This document shows, piece after piece, positions 47,308 to 56,157 of a stretch of 64,000 bases of DNA. The DNA comes from Bacteroidota bacterium (GTDB lineage Bacteria > Bacteroidota > Bacteroidia > Bacteroidales > UBA12077). Position 1 is the stretch's first letter; each line of letters begins with the position of its first letter. The stretch lies in the NCBI GenBank assembly GCA_020444275.1, contig JAHLLG010000001.1, positions 496,001 through 560,000 of the forward strand, given 5' to 3'. A model generated the notes under the pieces. That model made no database searches. It worked only from the letters and a program-made list of their open reading frames with translations, and had not been told where the DNA came from. The translations under genes and the position numbers were made by a program.

Positions 47308-48405
47308 ATGAGTTTACAGTGCGGAATTATAGGAGTAACTAACGTTGGTAAATCGACGATTTTCAATTGCATGTCAAATACAAAAGTTGAAACAACCAAC
47401 TTTGCATTTAGTTCAAACAAATCGAACATGGGAATTATTGATGTACCAGATAACAGGTTGTATGAGTTAGAAAAACTTCAGCCAACAGAAAAATTAATTC
47501 CTGCTACTGTGGAGATACTCGATATTCCAGGGTTGACCAAAGGTGCTAATGAAGGTGAGGGGGTAGGAAATAAGTTTTTAGGAGATATCAGAAATACAGA
47601 TGCTTTAATTCATGTATTAAGATGTTTTGATGATGAAAACTTACCGCACGTTGATGGATCGGTTGATCCCGTTCGTGATATTGAAACCATCGACTTTGAA
47701 TTGCAGGTTAAAGATGTTGAATCGGTTGAGAAGAAGATACAACGATATGAAAAATTGGCAAAGGTTGGTGATAAAGATGCGAAGCAAGGTATTGAAGTTT
47801 TAAATGGACTGAAGGAGCATCTGGAACTGATGCAAAATGCAAGAGATTACGAGATAAAGGATGCCGATAAAAAACATCTGGAGGACTTATTTTTATTAAC
47901 ATCAAAACCGATTATCTATGTTTGTAATGTAGATGATGCTTCGGCGATTAATGGTAATAACTATGTTGAAAAAGTAAAGGAAGCTTTGAAAGATCAAAAT
48001 ACGGAGATTCTTATCATCGCCGGAAAATTAGAAGCGGAAATTGCAGATTTGGAAGATGAGGCGGACAGAAATGAATTTCTTGAAGATGCTGGTTTAACTG
48101 AACCAGGAGTTAATAAACTAATCCGAAGCGCTTATTCACTATTAAATCTGATGTCGTTCTTTACTGTTGGCCCAAAGGAGATTAGAGCCTGGACCATAAA
48201 AAAAGGAATGACTGCACCACAAGCTGCAGGTGCTATTCATAGCGATTTGGAAAGAGGATTCATTCGTGCAGAAGTTATGAAATATGAAGATTTTATAACC
48301 TTGGGGTCAGAAAATAAAGTTAAAGAAGCAGGTAAGTTTCACGTAGAAGGTAAAAACTACATTGTTGACGATGGTGATATCATGCACATTCGATTTAATG
48401 TGTAA
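47308..48405 (+). CDS. ychF: Redox-responsive P-loop ATPase YchF (Obg-like)
   Basis: YchF/OLA1 proteins are Obg-family P-loop enzymes that prefer ATP and associate with ribosomes. The 365 residues are of normal length. Motifs: P-loop GVTNVGKST (the family usually has GLPNVGKST), switch II DIPGLTKGANEGEGVGNKFL, altered G4 CNVDDA that explains ATP preference, then a coiled coil and a TGS domain (FTVGPKEIRAWTIKKGMTAPQAAG). Switch I reads NFAFSSNKSNMG, differing from the common NYPFCTIEPN. It stands alone, divergent from the transketolase operon. Confidence 0.97.
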   Translation: MSLQCGIIGVTNVGKSTIFNCMSNTKVETTNFAFSSNKSNMGIIDVPDNRLYELEKLQPTEKLIPATVEILDIPGLTKGANEGEGVGNKFLGDIRNTDALIHVLRCFDDENLPHVDGSVDPVRDIETIDFELQVKDVESVEKKIQRYEKLAKVGDKDAKQGIEVLNGLKEHLELMQNARDYEIKDADKKHLEDLFLLTSKPIIYVCNVDDASAINGNNYVEKVKEALKDQNTEILIIAGKLEAEIADLEDEADRNEFLEDAGLTEPGVNKLIRSAYSLLNLMSFFTVGPKEIRAWTIKKGMTAPQAAGAIHSDLERGFIRAEVMKYEDFITLGSENKVKEAGKFHVEGKNYIVDDGDIMHIRFNV

Positions 48406-48556
48406 ATGCCAGGTTGTTTTCTGGTGATGTCTGTTTTATAATCAAATCACTCTTAAATAAATTTAAGATACCTTCTCAAAAATTGTTTGATCGAGCTTTT
48501 TTTGATGGTTGAGTTTTATTTATTTTATCGGCGACTAACGAATACATTCATTAAGC
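48406..48556. other. Spacer between ychF and the phosphatase-fold gene
   Basis: 151 nt. It contains a palindrome CTTAAATAAATTTAAG (48452-48467) and an A/T-only inverted repeat TCAAAAA/TTTTTGA near 48474-48506. Neither makes a convincing terminator or promoter. Confidence 0.4.
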
Positions 48557-50206
48557 ATGCAAAAAATAAAGATATTACCTTCAATTGGATTGATTTTAAT
48601 TCTTTTTATTTCATTAAATTCAGCTAGAAGTCAGAACCAGTTTAACAAACCACCCAAGCTGGTAGTAGGAATTGTTATTGAGGAAATGCGTTATGAGATG
48701 CTGTTGCGTTATTGGGATTCTTTCGGTGAAAATGGCTTTAAGAAAATTATTAATCAGGGTGCATTCTGCACACAAACGTATCATAATTACTTAATTACTC
48801 AAAATGGCGTAGGACAGGCTAGCATAGTAACTGGTACTTACCCATCATATCATGGTATTATTGCCGACTCGTGGTATAACCGGTTAACTGATATGACAGT
48901 AGGTTGTGCTGACGATTCGAAATTTAATCTTATTAATGGTGAACTTAGCATGGGTAATTATACACCCTCAAATATTATGAGTTCTACAGTAGGCGATGAA
49001 ATGAAGTTGGCGATGAATGATAGTTCCAAAGTTATTTCTGTTTCGTTAAATCCGGTTTCTGCAGTTATTGCAGGTGGCCGATTGGCCGATTATGCTTTCT
49101 GGTTTAATCATCATGATGGAGGTTGGATTACAGGCACATATTACTCTGATTCTTTACCATTATGGGTAAGAGATTTTAACAGTAAGGGTTTTCAAGAGGT
49201 TTATATGAAAAAAAATTGGGCAAGTATGTACTCATTAAACGATAATTACAAATACAGCTTACCTGATGACAGTGATTTTGAGATTGGATTTAGAAATTAC
49301 AGGTACACATTTCCTTATGATCTTTCTTACTTAAGAAACCGTTCGGGGAACTACAAATATTTAAAATTTACACCATTTGGAAATACCTACACCAAGGATT
49401 TTGCTATTTCTACCATTGTCAATGAAGATTTGGGCAAAGATGATTTTACAGATTTTATATCCGTAAGTTTTGCAGCAACCAATTATAGTGGCGAATTGTT
49501 TGGACCACGATCAGTAGAGATGGAAGATCTGTTTCTACGACTGGATAAAGATATTGAGCATCTAATAAGTTTTCTTGATGATGAGTTAGGGTTGGAGAAT
49601 GTTCTGGTATACGTCACATCAGACAGAGGTATTTCCGATGTGCCGGAATACCTGATTTCTAAGAAGCAAAATGCAGGTGTTTTTGAGGGTGATAAGGCTA
49701 TAACCCTTTTAAACAGTTATCTGAGTATTTTATATGAAGATGGTGATTGGGTAAAATCGTTATATTCAAGACAAGTTTATTTTAATCAAAGCTTAATTGA
49801 CCAAACAGGAGTTGACTTGAGCGAATTACAGCAAAAAGCAGCTGACTTCCTGGTGCAGTTTAAAGGGGTGGCAAACGCTTTTCCAGCCCATGTATTGAAT
49901 GCTACTGATTTTGAATCCGGAATTAATCAGAAAATACAAAACAGTTACCACCAAAAACGATCTGGCGATGTAATTATCAATCTGGAACCAGGATGGATTG
50001 AGAAGGATGGCCATGTTACAAAATCGGGATCGGGTTATGAGTATGATACGCATGTTCCATTAATCTGGTACGGTTGGAACATTAAAAGTTTACGTATTGA
50101 TCGCCGCACAGAAATTGTAGATATAGCTCCAACGCTTTCGTGGATACTTAAAATTACTGCTCCAAATGCATCCGTAGGAAAACCAATCTATGAAATTATT
50201 GATTAA
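48557..50206 (+). CDS. Alkaline-phosphatase-fold exported protein (PafA-like) lacking catalytic residues
   Basis: A 549-residue exported protein (signal peptide MQKIKILPSIGLILILFISLNSARSQ) homologous along its length to the Bacteroidota phosphatase PafA. Almost all catalytic residues are replaced. Metal ligand Asp of the GIVVDQM motif is Glu42 (GIVIEEM). The Thr nucleophile of YTGPGHAS is Asn83 (QNGVGQAS). The DY.GH pair is NYSGE, and the DHG motif is DRG. The phosphate-clamping KDR is NPV. Only the last His (YDTHVPLIW) and Asp of DRG remain. It is therefore probably a pseudophosphatase with a binding or structural role in the periplasm. The fold and surrounding sequence are well kept, arguing against a decaying pseudogene. 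It ends at a strong terminator. Confidence 0.85.
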   Translation: MQKIKILPSIGLILILFISLNSARSQNQFNKPPKLVVGIVIEEMRYEMLLRYWDSFGENGFKKIINQGAFCTQTYHNYLITQNGVGQASIVTGTYPSYHGIIADSWYNRLTDMTVGCADDSKFNLINGELSMGNYTPSNIMSSTVGDEMKLAMNDSSKVISVSLNPVSAVIAGGRLADYAFWFNHHDGGWITGTYYSDSLPLWVRDFNSKGFQEVYMKKNWASMYSLNDNYKYSLPDDSDFEIGFRNYRYTFPYDLSYLRNRSGNYKYLKFTPFGNTYTKDFAISTIVNEDLGKDDFTDFISVSFAATNYSGELFGPRSVEMEDLFLRLDKDIEHLISFLDDELGLENVLVYVTSDRGISDVPEYLISKKQNAGVFEGDKAITLLNSYLSILYEDGDWVKSLYSRQVYFNQSLIDQTGVDLSELQQKAADFLVQFKGVANAFPAHVLNATDFESGINQKIQNSYHQKRSGDVIINLEPGWIEKDGHVTKSGSGYEYDTHVPLIWYGWNIKSLRIDRRTEIVDIAPTLSWILKITAPNASVGKPIYEIID

Positions 50207-50306
50207 CCAGATATAAATTCTAATTACCTTTAAATGTCAATTGTTTACTGAAAAAATAATTGCTAAATAATTCCGTTTAATTTGATTTTATCTTGCACTC
50301 ATGGAT

Positions 50307-50338
50307 AAAAAAACACCTGCTTATTACAGGTGTTTTTT
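50307..50338. terminator. Bidirectional rho-independent terminator
   Basis: AAAAAACACCTG / CAGGTGTTTTTT perfect stem with a 7-nt loop between the convergent phosphatase-fold and antiporter genes. Confidence 0.92.
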
Positions 50339-50355
50339 ATATAATTTGCTTATTG

Positions 50356-53271
50356 TTACGGTTTCTGACAAATGAGCATTCTGCTGTCCCGGCTTAATGT
50401 AACCGAATTATCTTCAACCAGACAGGGTGCCTCAATATGTTCATCATTTGATTTAATAGCCTTTCCTGTAATCAGAATAGCCAGCTTATCGTTAATGTCA
50501 ATATTTCTCACCTTTTTGGCAAGAACTAATTCTGCTTTCGTTAGTAATTTGTGTATTTCAACTTGCTGTATATTCTTGTAATCTCCATGCTCGGCAAGAA
50601 TATTTTCTGCCAGTCGTGGTGCAGCAATTTGCCATAATTTATCTTCCAGCGTATGATTATCGTGAATAACCTGCTGCATGCTTACCGACGTTAGACGTAA
50701 AACAGTTACCGGCGATTCTGCAGTTACTGTTGCTGTTCTGGGCACATTGGTAAGTACTGCAATTTCTCCTATTATACTTCCTTTTCCAAGAATATCAACC
50801 AGTTTTTTGTTAATCGTAACTTTTACGGAACCTCTTGCTACTACATATAGTCCATCAACATGACCGTGCTCTTTGATGATTTTTTCTCCCACTGCATAAT
50901 TTCTGTGCTGAAACAAACTAACTACCTTATTGAATGTAGTTTTGTCTAATTCCTTTAGCCAAGCTACTTCTTCTAATAGTTTTGCCTTTTCGGGTGGTTT
51001 TATAGCTGGAGGAGAATCTACCAGTTTCTTCATACGTTCCTCGATACTATCAATCATTTTATGTGCTTCATCTGAACCAATCTGTCCTTTTTTCTGCAAT
51101 CTTTCTACAATTTTAAGCTCGCTATTCAGGTTTGATCTAATGGCCTGGCGTGTTGCAATGGCATCATAAATTTCAGGGTAAGTATTTTTAAGGTTACGTA
51201 AAAATGTTAAACCATGAATTCTGTTTTCGTTAATTTCACTTTCAATAGTGGCTAATTCCTGATCAACAGAGAGCTCTTCGCTATCGGAGCTAATGGCCAT
51301 ACCTTCAGCCAGTTTTAAGGATTCATACTGTGCTTCTACAAATCCCCGTGCGGCATCATAACTATTAGCTAATCTTTCGAAGAAAAAGCGTTGTGATATT
51401 TTTTTAAGAACCGGAACAGATTGCAATTTATTCAGAAATTTAGGTGTTTGCCATAATGATTCCAGGTCTTTACGCTCGGATAATGAAATCTTACCTTCCG
51501 AATCAATAATTTCATTAATGGCATCGGTTAAATTACGAACGGCTATTGGTCCTAAAAGGCCTTCTTTAAACTGATTCCAGTAGCTACTTTTTTCTTTTTC
51601 AAGAACGCGTCTGCGTTTTTCATACAGATTCGAATATTTTCCTTCATCCAGTTTTATCTTAATATCTCCAGGTCCTTCAGGTAAATAGGCTTCCACACTT
51701 TCCCAATTTGCTCTGCCTAAGAATCGGTCATTTTTCAACTTTTCCATTGAATTTTCGGCAGCATTTCTTAGATAGTTTTTAGCATTTAATATCATCTTTT
51801 GTTTAGCAGGAGGAATATCGGTAAGGCCTAAAATATTTAAAAGTGCCTTAATGGTTGTGGCATTTATTACTAATGTTAAGGTAACAATTCCTGCAGTATA
51901 AAACAGAAATTGATTTCGAATGGACTCATCAATGGAAGGTTCTCCTGCAACAATTAATGCTAAGGCTAAACCTACAGCACCGCGCAGTGCTCCCCACCAT
52001 AATACATATGAATCTTTTTTAGATATGCCATAACCTGCTTTTTTCATTACAGGAAAGAAAATAGTTATAACAAATCCTCTTACCAAATGAATCCCAACGT
52101 AAAGTAAAATAAGGATTAAAAAGTCGTTGGCTGTGAATACGATATTATCGGATATTACAACACCAACAATTAAAAAAATCAGCGTATTGGCAATGAAAGC
52201 AAATAATTCCCAAAATTCGTGTAAGAAATGTTCTACTTCAGGACTTATTCGCGTTCTGCCGACACTTGCCATCATTAAACCCAACGCTACTAATCCAAGT
52301 ACACCTGAAACATGGAAAAAATGTTCTGCAATGTAAAATGTCATATAAGCAGCTGCAACAATTACTGTAATTTCAACCAATGCATCATTAAACACTTTTT
52401 TAACCCAGGCAATAATGATATATCCAATTACAATACCAACCAAAGTGCCACCTATGGCAACTCTTAAAAACTCAATAAAAGGTGATGCATTTGAACCTGT
52501 GCCAGTTATCGATAAGAATATTACCATAAAAATTACAATGGCAGTACCATCATTTAACATGGATTCGCCTTCGATAAGAGTACCTAATTTTTTGCTTGCG
52601 CCAACTTCTTTAAGTATTGCAACAACAGCTACCGGATCGGTTGCACTAATTACGGTACCAAAAAGTAATGCCAAGGTCCAGGTCCAGTTATTAAATCCTA
52701 TTCCGGCTGTTTTTATTCCTATAATAGCCAAACCTGTAAGCGCTAAAGCGATTATGATACCTGGAATTGCCAGTATAATTGCATTTGTGGCTGTTTTTTT
52801 AAAGGTATGAACATCCATTGCAAATGCTGCTTCAAAAATTAAAGTGGGTAAGAAGATGTATAATATTAAGTGAGGATCAATCTTTCCAGCCCATCCGACC
52901 GCATCGGTAATAAAACTTGCATTTATTTTTAATCCTATGATATTCCATTCTCCAAAATAACCTAATCTTGCAAAAGCTCCCAGAACTAAACCTATAAGAA
53001 GTAACGAAACGGTATAAGGGATAGGGCTTTTTTTCAAGAAATTGCGTGTTCCTGCCCCAATTAGTAAGGCCATGATAAGAAAGAAAAGAGGACTCATGTT
53101 GCTAGAGTGACTTTCTTCTCCATGTTCTTCGTTATGCGTTTCATTCGGTTGATGTTGTTCTACAGTTTCAATTTTTTCTTTTTCGTGTTCCTGGGCCCAC
53201 GTTTTATTGGATGAATTAAACCCTAATGTAAGAACAATTAAGATTGATGTGATTCGGATAATGTTTTTCAT
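50356..53271 (-). CDS. CPA1-family Na+/H+ antiporter with C-terminal cyclic-nucleotide-binding-like domain
   Basis: A 971-residue inner-membrane antiporter exchanging Na+ (or K+) for H+. The track starts at a TTG (53310). The ATG at 53271 gives a hydrophobic signal sequence (MKNIIRITSILIVLTLGF) and is preferred. A short His/Glu-rich periplasmic linker follows (HNEEHGEESHSSN). Then come about 12 membrane segments with the CPA1 signatures FLPTLIFEAAF, SATDPVAVVAILKE and EGESMLNDGTAIV. The cytoplasmic part includes helical regions and a cNMP-type domain (YVVARGSVKVTINKK, IIGEIAVLTNVPRTATVTAES), as in plant SOS1-like exchangers. Whether it binds a nucleotide is unknown. Transcribed alone. Confidence 0.93.
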   Translation of the reverse strand: MKNIIRITSILIVLTLGFNSSNKTWAQEHEKEKIETVEQHQPNETHNEEHGEESHSSNMSPLFFLIMALLIGAGTRNFLKKSPIPYTVSLLLIGLVLGAFARLGYFGEWNIIGLKINASFITDAVGWAGKIDPHLILYIFLPTLIFEAAFAMDVHTFKKTATNAIILAIPGIIIALALTGLAIIGIKTAGIGFNNWTWTLALLFGTVISATDPVAVVAILKEVGASKKLGTLIEGESMLNDGTAIVIFMVIFLSITGTGSNASPFIEFLRVAIGGTLVGIVIGYIIIAWVKKVFNDALVEITVIVAAAYMTFYIAEHFFHVSGVLGLVALGLMMASVGRTRISPEVEHFLHEFWELFAFIANTLIFLIVGVVISDNIVFTANDFLILILLYVGIHLVRGFVITIFFPVMKKAGYGISKKDSYVLWWGALRGAVGLALALIVAGEPSIDESIRNQFLFYTAGIVTLTLVINATTIKALLNILGLTDIPPAKQKMILNAKNYLRNAAENSMEKLKNDRFLGRANWESVEAYLPEGPGDIKIKLDEGKYSNLYEKRRRVLEKEKSSYWNQFKEGLLGPIAVRNLTDAINEIIDSEGKISLSERKDLESLWQTPKFLNKLQSVPVLKKISQRFFFERLANSYDAARGFVEAQYESLKLAEGMAISSDSEELSVDQELATIESEINENRIHGLTFLRNLKNTYPEIYDAIATRQAIRSNLNSELKIVERLQKKGQIGSDEAHKMIDSIEERMKKLVDSPPAIKPPEKAKLLEEVAWLKELDKTTFNKVVSLFQHRNYAVGEKIIKEHGHVDGLYVVARGSVKVTINKKLVDILGKGSIIGEIAVLTNVPRTATVTAESPVTVLRLTSVSMQQVIHDNHTLEDKLWQIAAPRLAENILAEHGDYKNIQQVEIHKLLTKAELVLAKKVRNIDINDKLAILITGKAIKSNDEHIEAPCLVEDNSVTLSRDSRMLICQKP

Positions 53272-53422
53272 TGGATATAGAGTTAGAACAATTTGAAATC
53301 CAAGATACAAAAAATTATCCTAATAAATTAAAAAAGCTAATCCCAAAAAGTGCAAACGATTATCAATCATAATTTCTTTGATGAATCCTAAATTTCAAAG
53401 AAGTAAACTTAATGAGATTAGC

Positions 53423-53444
53423 TCGCGAAGGTTACTGGTAACCT
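53423..53444. other. Adjacent palindromes next to the HNH gene
   Basis: TCGCGA (53423-53428) is directly followed by AGGTTAC-TG-GTAACCT (53429-53444). They lie 15 nt beyond the stop codon of the HNH-type gene. There is no T tract, so a terminator is unlikely; a protein-binding site is possible. Confidence 0.4.
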
Positions 53445-53458
53445 ACAGCCTTAATATT

Positions 53459-54025
53459 TTAATCAACTTTAACGTGGCCCCAATTTTCGCCTTTTCGTAT
53501 TCTGTTTAATTGGGTGTGTGTAATTCCGAATTCTTTGGCAAGTTTGTACAGTTTGTTTTTTCCTCGCTTTAATTTCTTTTTTAAGCGAATAACATCTGTT
53601 TCGGTAAGTTTTGCGTAGTTAATAGTTCCTCTTTTGTAATTAGGGTTAATTTTTTGATGAGCATACATCGTTTCCTGGGTAACCCATTTAAGATTTTCGA
53701 TGTGATTGTTATTTTTATCGAAATCTAAGTGAATAACGTATTGTTGCATGCTATTATCTTTGGGGATAAACGTTTCAGCAACAAGTTTATGGATGTATTT
53801 TGTAGTTCGTTTACCGTTTTCCAGTTTAATGTTTAGGATTTTATAGCCTTTCAGTGTTGATCCATTAATTATAGCTCCATCTGTTTTATGGACCTTAAAA
53901 CTCTTAATTCGCCCATAATTAGATATTTCAAATTTTTCACTTTGAGCCATTCCGCTAATTCGAAGAGATTTCCACTCTTCACGAATTAGCTCCTGATGGA
54001 CCTTATTTATCTTATTTTCAGTCAT
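53459..54025 (-). CDS. NUMOD4/HNH endonuclease-like DNA-binding protein
   Basis: A 188-residue protein. A NUMOD4-type domain at about 15-45 (EEWKSLRISG, FEISNYGRIKS) is followed by an HNH region (HKLVAETFIP, then VIHLDFDKNNNHIENLKWVT at about 95-115). A C-terminal helix-turn-helix (LAKEFGITHTQLNRIRKG) closes the protein. The HNH core is close to the canonical VNHxDGxxxNNxxxNL but has Ile for the first Asn and Phe for Gly. Such proteins are found as free-standing homing or phage endonucleases and as stand-alone genes of unknown function in Bacteroidota. It is isolated between the antiporter and the GGGP synthase operon, with adjacent palindromes downstream. It is the only mobile-DNA-type gene in the window. 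Confidence 0.8.
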   Translation of the reverse strand: MTENKINKVHQELIREEWKSLRISGMAQSEKFEISNYGRIKSFKVHKTDGAIINGSTLKGYKILNIKLENGKRTTKYIHKLVAETFIPKDNSMQQYVIHLDFDKNNNHIENLKWVTQETMYAHQKINPNYKRGTINYAKLTETDVIRLKKKLKRGKNKLYKLAKEFGITHTQLNRIRKGENWGHVKVD

Positions 54026-54137
54026 TGTTGTAGTCTTATATGAACATCTAATTTTATAGACCCTAATTTATTGACAAGGTTTAATTTAAACGGGTAGATA
54101 ATTTATTTATTTCTAAAACTATGTTAAAGTAATCCTA

Positions 54138-54866
54138 TTAATTTTTCGAGGCTTTAACTAACCTAAATAATAGTTGCGGATTATTTTCAACGGCATTACC
54201 AACAACCATAATATCAGCTCCTGAGCCGAGAACTTCCTTTACTTGCGATTCTGTTTTAATACCTCCTCCAACAATCAACGGAATATTGATATTCTTTTTA
54301 ACACCTTTAATCATATCGATATTAACAGAGTTATTTGCTCCGCTACCGGCTTCCAAATAGATATATTTTAGCCCAAGCATTTCTCCGGCCATAGCAGTGG
54401 CTATGGCAATATCAATTTTGTTTTCAGGGATTGGTTTTGTATTACTCATATATTCGACCGAAGTAGGTTTGCCGCCATCAATTAATATGTACCCGGTAGG
54501 CAGAACTTCTAACTTACTCCGTTTAATATGTGCCGATGCAATAACATGATTTCCAATTAACAAATCGGGATTTCTGCCAGAAATTAGAGACAAAAGAAGG
54601 ATACCATCTGCCTTATTTGTAATTTGCAATAAACTGCCGGGGAAAAGCAAAGCAGGTATAGTCGTTTGCGATTTGATGATGTCTAGTGTAGAGTCTATAT
54701 CGTTATTTAGTAAACTTCCTCCAATAAAGAGCAAATCAACTTTTGCCTGATTGGCATGATCAATAAGATTAATTAATGATTCATCAGTATGTTGGTCAGG
54801 ATCAATTAAAAGAGCGAAAAGCTTTTCATTTTTTGATATGCTGTTATGAATGAACTGAGAAATCAT
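54138..54866 (-). CDS. Geranylgeranylglyceryl/heptaprenylglyceryl phosphate synthase-like protein (PcrB/GGGPS family)
   Basis: Forms the ether link between glycerol-1-phosphate and a polyprenyl diphosphate; the first step to archaeal lipids. The 242-residue TIM barrel shows LLIDPDQHTDESL at the N-terminus, LFIGGSLLNND, YLEAGSGANNSV and the phosphate site IVGGGIKTESQV with GNAVENNP. Bacteroidota carry group II homologues, some shown to make the geranylgeranyl product. It is the last gene of the ssb-gldE-gldD-PPTase operon (50-nt gap from the PPTase). No later ether-lipid genes are seen in the window, so the fate of the product is unknown. Confidence 0.92.
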   Translation of the reverse strand: MISQFIHNSISKNEKLFALLIDPDQHTDESLINLIDHANQAKVDLLFIGGSLLNNDIDSTLDIIKSQTTIPALLFPGSLLQITNKADGILLLSLISGRNPDLLIGNHVIASAHIKRSKLEVLPTGYILIDGGKPTSVEYMSNTKPIPENKIDIAIATAMAGEMLGLKYIYLEAGSGANNSVNIDMIKGVKKNINIPLIVGGGIKTESQVKEVLGSGADIMVVGNAVENNPQLLFRLVKASKN

Positions 54867-54916
54867 TTTTAAATAGTTTAAAACCTAAAGGTAAGAAAAA
54901 TAAGCTAATGATTACG

Positions 54917-55549
54917 TTATTTATGACACCATACAACGGCGTAATTTTTTAATGTAAAGTAGTTTAGAACAAATTTTTCGTTCATGTAGCTATTGTTTAC
55001 TGTTCCTGTAATTATTCCTTCGTTTTTAGGTTTAAATGGTTCGATAGAAAGGTTTGTAACAAAGTTGATGTCTACCTTATCATTAATTTTATAAAGTGCT
55101 TCTTTCGCACACCAATGCAAATAAAGATGATAAAGTTCCTGATCTTTCTCAATGTGTTCAAGCTCTTCGGGTCGTAAAAACTTATCGGCAATTCGTAAAA
55201 TTTTACTGGACATAAATTCCAGGTCAAGTCCTACACGTTTCTTCTTGCTCAATAGTATTGCTGTAAAATTCTTCGAATGAGAAATGCTTATATTAAAAGA
55301 ATTATTGTGCAGATAAGGTTTTCTTTCAGGGCCATAAACTATTTTACCGTCTTTGCCAAGCATATTTTTCAGAAGAGTACGTACACTTAACCACTCCAAC
55401 TTACGCTTATGGTTTTTAAAACTTTCTACAGTCGAAATATCTTTATCGTCAAGAATAAGCTGCGACCTTAGTGTATCATAATCTTCTGTAATTTCCCAAA
55501 GGCCTAATTCAACGTCTTCATTAAAATGTTCTCTTAAAATTAATCCCAT
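54917..55549 (-). CDS. 4'-phosphopantetheinyl transferase, Sfp type
   Basis: Activates acyl or peptidyl carrier proteins by transferring phosphopantetheine from CoA. The 210 residues show the superfamily motifs: SISHSKNFTAI, the Mg-binding GLDLEFM and WCAKEALYK. This length fits the Sfp rather than the shorter AcpS group. The gene is 11 nt downstream of gldD and 50 nt before the GGGP synthase. No polyketide or non-ribosomal peptide gene is in the window, so the target may be a fatty acid or pigment ACP elsewhere. Confidence 0.93.
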   Translation of the reverse strand: MGLILREHFNEDVELGLWEITEDYDTLRSQLILDDKDISTVESFKNHKRKLEWLSVRTLLKNMLGKDGKIVYGPERKPYLHNNSFNISISHSKNFTAILLSKKKRVGLDLEFMSSKILRIADKFLRPEELEHIEKDQELYHLYLHWCAKEALYKINDKVDINFVTNLSIEPFKPKNEGIITGTVNNSYMNEKFVLNYFTLKNYAVVWCHK

Positions 55550-55560
55550 ATAATCTTAGA

Positions 55561-56148
55561 TTATTTCCACTCAAACGATTCAATTAAAACATTTATATCT
55601 TCTTTTACAAAATCAAGAACTGGTGCCAATGAATCCTTATTTGGCTCAGTATTAAAATACAGTGCTCCGCGCAAATAATGTTTAGTGCTGTCGGTTAAAA
55701 AGAATTGCACAGATGAGGCTGCATTGCCCTCTATTTCATACAAAATACCATACACATCTTTTTCAGGCTTAGAAAACCTTATTTCGTTAATCGCATCAGC
55801 CTTAATAGTATGTTTATAGGCTAATTTTCTTGTGTCTTCTAGTATTTGATTAATGTTATTGTTTATATCTTTATAGCTAATGTGGATTTTGCCATTTAGT
55901 TTGGGGTAATCAATATTAATCCAGTATTTTTCATGCCTTTTAGAATCATCATCAACCAATTTGGTATATGCAGGGTATTTAAATGTGTAGGGAAAAACAG
56001 AATCTAACTGCACATAACTTTTTTCCGGAAGATCAATTCTAAAATACCCACGTGGTTTGGGAGTATATTTTCTGTTACATCCGCTCAAGAGAAATGAGCC
56101 AATAATAACGAACACACTTACGTATGTTAAAATACTCCTTTTATGCAT
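55561..56148 (-). CDS. gldD: Gliding motility lipoprotein GldD
   Basis: A 195-residue lipoprotein with a signal peptide and lipobox LLSGC (Cys24), matching GldD from KPRGYFRIDLPEKSY onwards. GldD is required for gliding in Flavobacterium and is linked with type IX secretion, though its biochemical role is unsettled. It is encoded 9 nt after gldE in an operon ssb-gldE-gldD that is conserved across the phylum. Presence does not prove motility in this organism. Confidence 0.93.
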   Translation of the reverse strand: MHKRSILTYVSVFVIIGSFLLSGCNRKYTPKPRGYFRIDLPEKSYVQLDSVFPYTFKYPAYTKLVDDDSKRHEKYWINIDYPKLNGKIHISYKDINNNINQILEDTRKLAYKHTIKADAINEIRFSKPEKDVYGILYEIEGNAASSVQFFLTDSTKHYLRGALYFNTEPNKDSLAPVLDFVKEDINVLIESFEWK

Positions 56149-56157
56149 TTTGTTTGA

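Noticed and set aside
48474-48506. Terminator after ychF
   Set aside because: The only pairing is A/T-only (TCAAAAA/TTTTTGA) with a long loop and no distinct T tract beyond the stem.
52415-52810. 131-codon plus-strand ORF inside the antiporter gene
   Set aside because: Antisense to conserved membrane helices with the CPA1 signature; Ile/Pro/Thr-rich shadow without independent support.
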